Below, piece by piece: positions 17,452 to 25,176 of a stretch of 64,000 nt of DNA. Numbering within the stretch: the stretch's first letter is position 1; each line of letters begins with the position of its first letter. The translations under genes were made by a program, and so were the position numbers. Source of the stretch: Natrinema sp. CBA1119 (GTDB lineage: Archaea; Halobacteriota; Halobacteria; Halobacteriales; Natrialbaceae); NCBI RefSeq assembly GCF_002572525.1, contig NZ_PDBS01000001.1, forward strand, positions 124,001 through 188,000, written 5' to 3'. Below the pieces are notes generated by a model, which was not told the DNA's origin, searched no databases, and was given only the letters and a program-made list of their open reading frames with translations.

Positions 17452-17572
17452 GGCTTTCGGTGGAACGGGGACTTACAAAGATGTCCCGACTCGAATCGCA
17501 TCCATGGCACAGAATCACTCTCACGGGGCTCGTTTCGCTGGATTCTGGTTGAATTATCCGCTGCGTAGCCGT

Positions 17573-17894
17573 GTTTATTGAGCAGGATGCTCGGTGTGAA
17601 TTCGATGAAAGAAATGTCCTGCTATCGTGGCACCAGGGAATCGCCACACCCTCCCCAGCCGATTGGTGCTCACGGGCGCGCAGCGCCCGTCTGCTCACGG
17701 CGGCTCCGCCGCCGTTCGCATGGTATACGGGACCTTTGGTCCCGCACTATTCGCTCATCCACTGTCAGAGCACGCTCTGACAAGCCTTCGTTCACTCCGT
17801 TCACGAAGACCTCGCGCAATATCGTCGGCCACCCTCGCTACCACTCGGATGGCCGACAGCGCACGCCACCGCATGCCGGTTGGCTGGCCCGGAG
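17573..17894. repeat. Dispersed non-coding element, copy A (long form)
   Basis: It starts GTTTATTGAGCAGG, continues with TGTCCTGCTATCGTGGCACC and AGGGAATCGCCACACCCTCC, and ends CACGCCACCGCATGCCGG plus CTGGCCCGGAGT. Both flanks match copy B at 59577-59786. The middle differs: here it holds a row of short perfect hairpins. No frame is convincingly coding. This element fills most of the gene-free stretch 17452-17983. It could be a MITE, an insertion-sequence end or an RNA gene. Confidence 0.65.
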
Positions 17895-17983
17895 TAATAC
17901 GTGGTTCCTCCGTACCGCACCGCAGATAGCAGATCGAGACGAGGAACTCGTTCTCTACCGGTCGATCGCTTACCGGTCCAACG

Positions 17984-19156
17984 CTACTCGTTTCGACTCT
18001 CGACGGACCCAACGGTTAGCGTCCGGACCCGCCGCAAGACGCCGCGTGCCCGCCGTCGCCACGACGACCCCTGACTGGCCGCCAGTTCGCGCCGAAGCCG
18101 CTCGTTTTCGTCCTCGAGCTCCCCCTTGTCCGCCTCGAGGCGATCAATCCGGGCCTCGAGGGCGTCGACGCGATCCTCGAGTCGGTACCGACGGGTTCGC
18201 TGGGCGTCCCGGTCGTTTCGCAACTGATCGCGCTCCCGCCGGAGTTCGGTCAGTCGGGCCTCGAGACGGTCGCGTTCGTACCGGGTCGAATTGACGAAGG
18301 GATCGCGGTCCGCATCTTCGGGAATCGTCTCGAGCGATCCGTCTCCGGCGGCCGTCTCGTCGGAGTCGATCTCGATGTGCCCCGACCGTGTCGCGTTGAC
18401 GACGCCGCCCACGAGCAGTATCAGGCCGCCGAAGTAGAGCCACGTCAGTAAGAGGAGGATCGCCCCGATCGGGCCGGCCGACTCGGAGCTACTCGAGATG
18501 GCGACGTAGATCTGGAAGAGCGCCTGAAGCGCTGCCCAGCCGACGGCGGCGACGATAACGCCCGGGAGTACCTCCCGGGCCGAGACATCGACATCGGGGA
18601 AGAAGTAGTACATCGGGAGAAATGCGATCGTCAGCCCGACCACGAGCAACAGCGGGTTCAACACTCCGAGGAAGGGAATGTTCGGGAAGAACGCGAACGC
18701 AATGGTGGTCATCGCTGCGGCGACCAGCGCGACGCCGATCGTCCCGAAGACGACGGCACCGTCTTGGAGTTGATCGACGAGTGAGTTCTCCTCGGTCGAC
18801 GCGTATATCTCCGAGAAAGCGGTGTCCAATCCCCGAAAGATCTTCAATGATCCCCAGACGAGTGCGACGAGCCCGATGATCGACGTGCCGACGCTGCCGG
18901 TATCGCCTTCGATCCCGTCCTCGAGGATGATCTGCCCACTCTCGGGGAGGAATCCTTCGGTCGTCGAAGAGACCTGCTGGGCGAGCGCCTCGTCGCCGAC
19001 GAACGAGACGAGAAAGAAGACGAGGACGAGCAGCGGAATCAGTGAGATAAACGCCTGATAGGCGATTCCTGCGGCCATGAACGTCACGTTCTTCTCCTGG
19101 ATCCCCGCGACAACCGACTTTCCGAAGGGAACCGCGCTGCGGACGTTGATACCCAT
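17984..19156 (-). CDS. YihY/BrkB family membrane protein with coiled-coil tail
   Basis: 390 residues from ATG 19156. Six membrane helices cover residues 20-270, with YihY/UPF0761 features: KNVTFMAAGIAYQAFISLIP near the N-terminus and LLLLTWLYFGGLILLVGGVV near the last helix. Residues 305-375 form a charged coiled coil (ERDRLEARLTELRRERDQLR and onward). A basic end WRRRARGVLRRVRTL follows. The family's function is not settled. The cytoplasmic coiled-coil tail suggests a partner or self-association. Confidence 0.88.
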   Translation of the reverse strand: MGINVRSAVPFGKSVVAGIQEKNVTFMAAGIAYQAFISLIPLLVLVFFLVSFVGDEALAQQVSSTTEGFLPESGQIILEDGIEGDTGSVGTSIIGLVALVWGSLKIFRGLDTAFSEIYASTEENSLVDQLQDGAVVFGTIGVALVAAAMTTIAFAFFPNIPFLGVLNPLLLVVGLTIAFLPMYYFFPDVDVSAREVLPGVIVAAVGWAALQALFQIYVAISSSSESAGPIGAILLLLTWLYFGGLILLVGGVVNATRSGHIEIDSDETAAGDGSLETIPEDADRDPFVNSTRYERDRLEARLTELRRERDQLRNDRDAQRTRRYRLEDRVDALEARIDRLEADKGELEDENERLRRELAASQGSSWRRRARGVLRRVRTLTVGSVESRNE

Positions 19157-19240
19157 ACCGCAGTCTCCGCCACAAACCCGGATAGGACTCCGGCTTGCAA
19201 CCACGCGGTTCACCTGGTCGGTGCTCTGAACGTCGCCCCA

Positions 19241-20206
19241 TCAATCCGACCTGTCCTCAAGCAACGGGCGCACCGCTTCGCGCGTCGGTAACGCCGCCAT
19301 CGCTCCCCTGCCAGTGGTCGCTGTCGCGGCGACCGCGTTCGCGAACGCCACCGCGTCCGCGAGCGCTCGCCCGTTCCGCAGGGCGGTGATCGCTCCGGCG
19401 ACGAACGCGTCACCGGCCCCCGTCGTATCGACAGTCTCGACATCGAACCCCGGGTGAGCAACTGCGTTCGCGGCCCACGGCGCGCCGTCGTCCGCGACGG
19501 CGACCGCACCCTTGTCACCCCTAGTCACGAAGACGGTGTGGACCGATCCGTCTTCGATCGCTGCCCGCGCGTGTTCGGTCGATGACCCACCATCAAAACC
19601 GAGCGCTTCGAGCTCCGCCGCCGTCGCGAGACAGACGTCGACGTGAGCGAGCGCGTCGCCCACCACGCTCGCGAACGTCTCCAGGTTCGGCCATAGCGCC
19701 GGCCGCAGATTCGGATCGAACGAGACCGTACAGCCCGCGGCCGCGGCTCGCTCGAGCAGGTCCAGCGTTGCCGCGCGCGACGATCCGCTGGAGAGGGTGA
19801 CGCCGCCGGCGTGGACCCACTCGCAGTCGGCCAGCGTGTCGTCGTCGATCCGACCGGGCTCGAGGCGCGTGTCGGCGGTTCCATCCCGGTAGAAGGTGAA
19901 CGCGCGTTCGCCGGTCTCGTCGTGGGTGACGAACGCGAGCGTCGTCTTCGCGCCCGGATCGCGCTCGACGAACCGGATGGGGAGGCCATCGTTCTCGAGG
20001 ACGCGCTCGAGGTACCGGCCGAACGGATCCGCCCCGACGCGAGTCCAGAACAGCGGTGGGCGCTCGAGACGGGCCAGCGCGACGGCGACGTTCGCCGGGG
20101 CCCCGCCGGGGCGGCGTTCGAAGCCGGCGACGTCCTCGAGCGGGCCGGCCTGTTCGGGAACCCAGTCGATGAGCGTTTCGCCGGCGACGAGGACCTCGGA
20201 AGACAT
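19241..20206 (-). CDS. PfkB-family sugar kinase (fructokinase-like)
   Basis: 321 residues from ATG 20206. The fold begins VLVAGETLIDWVPE and continues with the first PfkB signature region RRPGGAPANVAVALARL (about 34-50). The anion-hole/catalytic motif DTTGAGDAFVAG lies near 255-266, with its Asp as base. It phosphorylates a sugar or keto-sugar acid with ATP; fructose or 2-keto-3-deoxygluconate are common haloarchaeal substrates. It stands alone, divergent from the lipoprotein gene at 20290 and convergent with nothing obvious. Confidence 0.88.
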   Translation of the reverse strand: MSSEVLVAGETLIDWVPEQAGPLEDVAGFERRPGGAPANVAVALARLERPPLFWTRVGADPFGRYLERVLENDGLPIRFVERDPGAKTTLAFVTHDETGERAFTFYRDGTADTRLEPGRIDDDTLADCEWVHAGGVTLSSGSSRAATLDLLERAAAAGCTVSFDPNLRPALWPNLETFASVVGDALAHVDVCLATAAELEALGFDGGSSTEHARAAIEDGSVHTVFVTRGDKGAVAVADDGAPWAANAVAHPGFDVETVDTTGAGDAFVAGAITALRNGRALADAVAFANAVAATATTGRGAMAALPTREAVRPLLEDRSD

Positions 20207-20289
20207 GCTCGAGTGTCCGCCACCGACGGCGGTAGTTCTGTCGACAGGTAAGCTATATACAAGGGAGGTTACAAACGGAATATACTCGT

Positions 20290-21420
20290 ATGAAACACAG
20301 TTCACGTCGCAGATTGCTCGCAGCCGGGATGAGCCTCACCGCACTGAGTGCGGGTTGTCTCGACCGCCTTTCAGATGACGAGGCCGCTGACTCGGAGGAA
20401 CCGGACGAGAGCGACGGGAACGATGGGAGCGACCTGTCTCCCCTCGAGCGCTGGGTCCCCGCATCGGGGAGTTCGGAACTCCTATTTCACTACCGGGACC
20501 TCACTGCGGTTCGGCAGTACGAGAACGAACTGCGAGCGGACGTGGTCGAATCCGTTCCAACGCTGCCGGACGGAGAGGGTCGCGAGGTCGTCGAGCAGGT
20601 AACGGACGGCGAGTCGGCAGTAGATTCCGTGTGCAGGTTCGGTTCCGAGGGCGTTGCCGGGAACGTCGTCGTTTCCGGCTCGTTCGATCCCGGTGCAGTC
20701 GACACCGACCTCGAGTCGCCGGCCGGCGATTTCGAGGTCTTCGAGCGCGACGACGTCTCGGTCGCCGTCTCCGCGGAGACGGTCGTCGTCAGCCCTGCCG
20801 ACGGCGCGGATCTCGAGGTGATCCTCGAGGCGGGCGTCGAGGGAACCGATCGCCGAATCGATGCGCACGGGAACTTCGCGCAGTTGACAGAGCGAGTCGG
20901 CGCCGGGACGTTCCTGTGGGGCGAATACGAAGGGAGCGACGACGGTGACGGGGCCGCCGTTTCGTGGACGCTCGGTGCCGATACGACGACATATTCACGT
21001 ATCGCCGTCTATGTCGACGCCGATGGAACGGACGAGTTTGAGGAATCTTTCACGGACCAGCCCGACGATGTGACGGTCGAGACGGACGGCAACGTCGGCA
21101 TCGCGACGCAAACGATCCCGACCGAGGAGTACGAGTATCAGGACATGTTCGCCGAACGCGGTAGCCAACCGACGGAGCCGTATGCAGGGGTGAGCCTCGA
21201 TACCAATCGGAAACCGAACGCGGTCGTCGTGATGTATCACTCGAGTGGCACCGCAGACCGGGTCGAGGTGCGCGACGAGAGCGGGGTCCGCGTCGAGTTG
21301 ACCGAGGTCGGCCAGGCCGAGACGATCGAGTACGAGTCCGGCACGTCGGCGACGATCACCGTCGTCGCCGTCAGAGACGGCGAGGAGAACGTCCTCATAA
21401 CCGAACCCGTCTCGTTCTGA
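20290..21420 (+). CDS. TAT lipoprotein of unknown function
   Basis: 376 residues. The signal SRRRLLAAGMSLTALSAGC gives a lipid-anchored Cys23, followed by an acidic Ser/Asp linker (residues 28-52). The mature part is rich in beta strands and Asp/Glu, ending in a strand region (ATITVVAVRDGEENVLI) like a small Ig-like domain. I recognise no family. It is probably a surface-anchored protein, divergently transcribed from the sugar-kinase gene. Confidence 0.75.
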   Translation: MKHSSRRRLLAAGMSLTALSAGCLDRLSDDEAADSEEPDESDGNDGSDLSPLERWVPASGSSELLFHYRDLTAVRQYENELRADVVESVPTLPDGEGREVVEQVTDGESAVDSVCRFGSEGVAGNVVVSGSFDPGAVDTDLESPAGDFEVFERDDVSVAVSAETVVVSPADGADLEVILEAGVEGTDRRIDAHGNFAQLTERVGAGTFLWGEYEGSDDGDGAAVSWTLGADTTTYSRIAVYVDADGTDEFEESFTDQPDDVTVETDGNVGIATQTIPTEEYEYQDMFAERGSQPTEPYAGVSLDTNRKPNAVVVMYHSSGTADRVEVRDESGVRVELTEVGQAETIEYESGTSATITVVAVRDGEENVLITEPVSF

Positions 21421-21495
21421 GAGAGGCTCAGAGAGCGTTTTCGGGATGGGAACAGCGTGTAGAAACCGATAGCGAATCGATAGCAGTCGGCCGGT

Positions 21496-22965
21496 CTACA
21501 GGATAATGCTCCTCTCGCGCATCATTGCGTGGATCGAGGCGTCGAGGCCTTCGCGGCCGATCCCCGAGTCCTTGTTGCCGCCGAAGGGCACGTCCCCGAG
21601 GCCGTGGCTCGGCGCGCCGTTGATCCGGACCGCACCGGCGTCGATGCGCTCTGCCATCCGCATCGCGCGTTTGTAGTCGCTCGTGAAAACCGCCGCGTCG
21701 AGCGCGAGATCCGAACCGTTCGCGATCTCGAGGGCCTCGGCCTCGTCTTCGAAGGTCGTGATCGCGGCGATGGGGCCGAATTGCTCCTCGTCGACGATGC
21801 GGGCGTCGTGCGGGACGTTCGCGAGCAGCGTCGGTTCGAAGAACTGGGTGGCGAGTTCGTCCGGCACGCCCTCGGGGGCGCGTCGCTCGCCACCGCGGAC
21901 GAGTTCGGCTCCCTTCTCGAGGGCGTCCTCGACAAGCGTTTCGACCCAGTCGGCTTGGTCCTCGCTAATGAGCGGACCGAAGGCGGTGTCCTCGCCGAAG
22001 AGGTCGCCGGCCTGCCAGGCGTCCATCTGGCCGTCGATCAAGTCGACGAGATCGTCGTGGATCGACTCGTGGGCGAGCACGCGCGAGATGGCCGAACAGC
22101 GCTGGCCGGCGTACTTGAAGGATCCTTTGGCACAGTTGCCCGCGACGTCGGTGAGGTCGGCGTCGTCGAAGACGACCGCCGGAGCGTTGCCGCCGAGTTC
22201 CATGTGCAGATTCACCATGCCGCTCTCGCGGGCGACGTGTTTGCCCGCGCCCGAGGAGCCGGTCATGGCGATCGCGTTGACGCGGTCGTCGCCGGCGAGC
22301 ACGTCGCCGATCTCGCTGGCCTGACCGGGGACGAAATTGAACGCGCCGTCTGGAATCCCGTCGACGTCGGTGATAACGTCGGCGAGGATCGCTGCGGAGA
22401 TGGGGGTCTTGCTGGCGGGCTTGAGCAGCACGCTGTTACCGGCCGCGATCGCGGGCGCGACCTGTAACGCCGTCGTCGCCAGGGGATAGTTGTAAGGCGT
22501 GATACAGAGGACGGCACCGATTGGCTCGTGCTTGACGATCGCTTGCCATCCCTCGTGACCCGCCGTCGAGCCCTCGCGGTACTCGCCCGTGCTGACGACG
22601 TTGCGCGCCTCCTCTGCCGCTCGGTCGAAGCGCTCGGCCGCCTGTCCGACCTCGCCGCGAGCCGACGAAATCGGTTTCCCAGCTTCGCGGACGATAACCT
22701 CCGCAATCTCTTCCTCGCGCTCACGGAGTCGGTCAGCGATCGTTTCACACCACTCGGCGCGCTCGACGACCGTGGTCTCCCGCATCTCTGGTTTGATCTC
22801 GTGGGCCGCCGCGAGGGCGGCTCGGGCCTCCGTCGGCCCTGCTGCGGCGATCTGCGCGAAAGTTCCGCCCTCGGCGAGGTCCGAAACCGACAGTACGTTC
22901 TCGGTCTCGAGCCACTCGCCGTCAACGTAGAGCCGCTCTCGCCGCTGTGCGATTCTGGTTGCCAT
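21496..22965 (-). CDS. Aldehyde dehydrogenase, GapN-like
   Basis: 489 residues, typical ALDH length. The cofactor-binding region includes CITPYNYPLATTALQVAPAI and LKPASKTPISA. The catalytic Glu is in MELGGNAPAVVFDDADL and the catalytic Cys in FKYAGQRCSAISRV. The closing motif is FGGNKDSGIGREGL. It oxidises an aldehyde to an acid with NAD(P). Overall similarity is to non-phosphorylating glyceraldehyde-3-phosphate or lactaldehyde dehydrogenases, so the substrate is uncertain. Confidence 0.9.
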   Translation of the reverse strand: MATRIAQRRERLYVDGEWLETENVLSVSDLAEGGTFAQIAAAGPTEARAALAAAHEIKPEMRETTVVERAEWCETIADRLREREEEIAEVIVREAGKPISSARGEVGQAAERFDRAAEEARNVVSTGEYREGSTAGHEGWQAIVKHEPIGAVLCITPYNYPLATTALQVAPAIAAGNSVLLKPASKTPISAAILADVITDVDGIPDGAFNFVPGQASEIGDVLAGDDRVNAIAMTGSSGAGKHVARESGMVNLHMELGGNAPAVVFDDADLTDVAGNCAKGSFKYAGQRCSAISRVLAHESIHDDLVDLIDGQMDAWQAGDLFGEDTAFGPLISEDQADWVETLVEDALEKGAELVRGGERRAPEGVPDELATQFFEPTLLANVPHDARIVDEEQFGPIAAITTFEDEAEALEIANGSDLALDAAVFTSDYKRAMRMAERIDAGAVRINGAPSHGLGDVPFGGNKDSGIGREGLDASIHAMMRERSIIL

Positions 22966-23097
22966 AGTCGTCCCTTGGAGCGCATCACTGAAAATGTTTA
23001 CTCAGACCCGAAAAAATAAAGAATATATTGATGGTGTCGTTCGGTAACACGTTCGGACCTCCCGGGCGAATAAATAGCTGTATATCGAGAAAACAAC

Positions 23098-23113
23098 TTT
23101 AGGTATACCAAAG
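23098..23113 (+). promoter_or_regulatory. Near-palindrome upstream of first dpsA
   Basis: TTTAGGTATACCAAAG contains the perfect palindrome GGTATACC and differs from the iron-box consensus TTAGG-N4-CCTAA at one position of the right arm. It sits about 40 bases upstream of the TATA-like GGCTTTATG near 23134-23142. The position is too far upstream for simple occlusion of the TATA box. A metal-dependent activator or a separate regulator would fit; this is inference. Confidence 0.4.
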
Positions 23114-23168
23114 AAATCTTCACTCAGGGGAAGGCTTTATGTGGAATGCGCGCCTACTGAAGAGTAGG

Positions 23169-23714
23169 ATGAGTACTCAAAAGACCGTCCGCCAATCGGC
23201 AGACAGCGTCGAGGAGAACGAACTTCGCCTCGAGCAGGAAAAGTCCGAGCAGATCGTCGACGCGCTCAACACGGAGCTGGCCAACTCCTACGTCCTCTAC
23301 CACCAACTGAAGAAACACCACTGGGTCGTCGAGGGCGCGGAGTTCCTGCCGCTCCACGAGTTCCTCGAGGAGGCCTACGAACACGTCGAGGAAGGTGCCG
23401 ACGTGATCGCCGAGCGAGCGCAGGCGCTGGGCGGCGTCCCCGTCTCGGGTCCGTCGAACCAGGAGGATCGCGCCACCGTCGAGTTCGAGGGCGAGGACGT
23501 CTACGACGTCCGAACGATGTTCGAGAACGACCTCGAGATGTACGGCGAGATCATCGAGTCGATGCGCGGCAGCATCGAACTCGCCGAGAACCTGGGCGAT
23601 CCCGCGACCGCCGAGATCCTCCGCGAGATCCTCGTCACGCTCGAGGAAGACGGCCACCACTTCGAGCACTACCTCGAGGACGACACGCTGGTGCTCGAGG
23701 AAGCGACTCACTGA
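23169..23714 (+). CDS. dpsA: DpsA-type ferritin (iron storage, DNA protection), copy 1
   Basis: 181 residues from the ATG at 23169. A TTTATG box about 30 bases upstream makes this a leaderless start; the frame extends upstream but not with conserved sequence. Dps four-helix features are YHQLKKHHWVVEGAEF, LHEFLEEAYEHVEEGADVIA and AERAQALGG, supplying His and acidic ferroxidase ligands at the dimer interface. It resembles haloarchaeal DpsA and oxidises and stores iron. A second, more canonical copy lies at 49666. A small iron-boxed gene follows on the opposite strand, and T-rich sequence at 23760 may end transcription. Confidence 0.9.
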   Translation: MSTQKTVRQSADSVEENELRLEQEKSEQIVDALNTELANSYVLYHQLKKHHWVVEGAEFLPLHEFLEEAYEHVEEGADVIAERAQALGGVPVSGPSNQEDRATVEFEGEDVYDVRTMFENDLEMYGEIIESMRGSIELAENLGDPATAEILREILVTLEEDGHHFEHYLEDDTLVLEEATH

Positions 23715-23756
23715 GGATTCGAGCACGAGCCCGCGTCGACGGTCGCTAGCGTCAAC

Positions 23757-23766
23757 CGATTTTTCG
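23757..23766 (+). terminator. T-rich stop site after first dpsA
   Basis: A run of five T (CCGATTTTTCGC) lies about 45 bases after the dpsA stop, in a GC-rich context. Archaeal termination typically uses oligo-T in the non-template strand. The evidence is composition only. Confidence 0.35.
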
Positions 23767-23841
23767 CAAAGCGAGAGAGAGAAGCGGGGCGTTCGCGTCG
23801 CGATACTGTCGCACCGAGCGAGACCTCGAGCGGGGGCGCGC

Positions 23842-24009
23842 TCAGCGTTCGAGGTCGACCGCCAGATCCGTCGCGATCCAGCCGTCGCAGTTGTCTCGTT
23901 CGGTAAAGACGATCTTTCCGGGGCGGGTCTCGTGACTCGTCACGACCGCCGCCGGCTCTTCGACTGTTTCGTCGTGTTCAGGGTCCTCCCTGCGAGCGGG
24001 CACGTCCAT
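23842..24009 (-). CDS. 55-residue iron-boxed small protein, copy 1
   Basis: A 56-codon frame translated by hand: MDVPARREDP, then an acidic linker, then the core RPGKIVFTERDNCDGWIATD. The same core layout (GP/PG, RVVF, E, GW, I, SD/TD) recurs in the 55-residue gene at 50404-50571. Both have a TTAGGC-N3-CCTAA box directly before the ATG, and both lie just after a dpsA gene. It is a cytoplasmic protein of unknown role, likely made when iron is scarce. It is too short for default gene calling but well supported by paralogy and promoter. Confidence 0.75.
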   Translation of the reverse strand: MDVPARREDPEHDETVEEPAAVVTSHETRPGKIVFTERDNCDGWIATDLAVDLER

Positions 24010-24018
24010 CACGTGGAG

Positions 24019-24033
24019 TTAGGCGAGCCTAAA
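24019..24033 (-). promoter_or_regulatory. Iron box upstream of 55-residue gene copy 1
   Basis: TTAGGCGAGCCTAAA is a near-perfect inverted repeat ten bases before the ATG at 24009 and next to the A-rich TATA region AAATCTAAAAAGG. It has the same form as five other sites in this window, all at iron-transport-related promoters. A DtxR/SirR-type repressor is the expected binder. Confidence 0.75.
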
Positions 24034-24181
24034 TCTAAAAAGGTTTTGGTCGACCTAGGATACTGGGAGCTGACGGGTTTCGGAATCGATCCGGTGATTC
24101 GCGCGGGGTAGTGTCGAGCCCGTAGGGTTATCTCGCGCGGAGATAACATCCTTTTTCCCGATGCGACAAAATTCCCATCAT

Positions 24182-24505
24182 ATGAGTTCACACGAGAACC
24201 GCTCACAGGGAGCAATGGGTCTGCGCGGACGGCACCTGATCGCTCACCTGTTCGACGTCGACACCGAACGCGTCGAGTCGCTGAGCTGGCCCCTCGGCAG
24301 CCGCGTGACCGTCGATGCCAGCGCGGAGTCGCTCTTTCGACTCGCACACCGACGTTCCGCTCGAACCGTGACCGCGTTCGAAGTGACCGACTACACGTGC
24401 GTCCTCCGCCTTCGAACGCCCGTCGGGCGCGAGAAGTTTTACGGACTCGCCAACGCCGATATCTCGCCCGGTTCGACCGGAACCGACTGGGTTCGGACGG
24501 ACTGA
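24182..24505 (+). CDS. Uncharacterised small haloarchaeal protein
   Basis: 107 residues from ATG 24182; an upstream in-frame ATG at 24161 is possible. After a polar N-terminus the sequence is a compact alpha/beta unit (RHLIAHLFDVDTERVESLSW; TVTAFEVTDYTCVLRLRTPV). No family is recognised. It is 41 bases ahead of the macro-domain gene on the same strand and could share its transcript. Confidence 0.65.
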   Translation: MSSHENRSQGAMGLRGRHLIAHLFDVDTERVESLSWPLGSRVTVDASAESLFRLAHRRSARTVTAFEVTDYTCVLRLRTPVGREKFYGLANADISPGSTGTDWVRTD

Positions 24506-24546
24506 GACGGTCTGGTTTCATTGCGCTCCACGTGGAACGCTCGCGC

Positions 24547-25050
24547 ATGGAGTACGACGTCGTTCAGGGCGATATCGCCGGACAATCCGCCGACGCGCTC
24601 GTCAACGCCGCCGGTACGAGCCTCCGGATGGGCTCCGGCGTCGCCGGCGCGCTCCGACGCGGTGCTGGCAACGAGATCAACGAAGCGGCGATGGAGCAGG
24701 GTCCCGTCGACCTCGGTGCGGTCGCGGTCACCGACGCCTACGATCTCGAGGCCGAGTACGTCATCCACGCCGCCGCAATGCCCCACTACGATGACGGCGA
24801 AGCGACCGCGTCGAGCATCCGGGAGGCCACGCACAACGCCCTCGAGAACGCCGACGAACTGGACTGTCAGTCGCTCGTGATCCCGGCGCTCGGCTGTGGT
24901 GTCGCCGGGTTCGATCTCGCCGACGGTGCCGCGATCATCGGCGAAGAAATCGCCGCGTACGAGCCCGATTCGCTCGAGGACGTGCGGTTCATCGCCTACA
25001 GCGACGAGGAGGTCGAGACGGTCAGGAAAGCGACGGGCGAAACCGTGTAG
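24547..25050 (+). CDS. Macro domain (ADP-ribose-binding) protein
   Basis: 167 residues forming a single macro domain. It opens MEYDVVQGDIAGQSADALVN. The ribose/phosphate-binding loops are NAAGTSLRMGSGVAGALRRG (about 20-39) and PALGCGVAGFDLADG (about 114-128). Proteins of this type bind or hydrolyse ADP-ribose esters such as O-acetyl-ADP-ribose. The ATG at 24547 begins exactly at the domain. Confidence 0.9.
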   Translation: MEYDVVQGDIAGQSADALVNAAGTSLRMGSGVAGALRRGAGNEINEAAMEQGPVDLGAVAVTDAYDLEAEYVIHAAAMPHYDDGEATASSIREATHNALENADELDCQSLVIPALGCGVAGFDLADGAAIIGEEIAAYEPDSLEDVRFIAYSDEEVETVRKATGETV

Positions 25051-25176
25051 GCACGGACTGGAGACGGAAAACCCCCGTCTGTGACTCGGTTGTGGCTGCG
25101 ATCACCGCTGTAGTATCGTCCCGCCGAACGCGCCTGACCGGAACGCCCTCAGATCGTGCAGCCGCGTTTCCAGGGA

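Noticed and set aside
17578-18294. 238-codon plus-strand frame
   Set aside because: It spans the repeat element and then the antisense of the YihY gene; Arg/Ser-rich with no supported start.
24045-24058. Second iron box beside the one at 24019 (TTTGGTCGACCTAG)
   Set aside because: Two mismatches to the consensus and a spacing of 26 bases, unlike the 35-36 seen at the paired sites.
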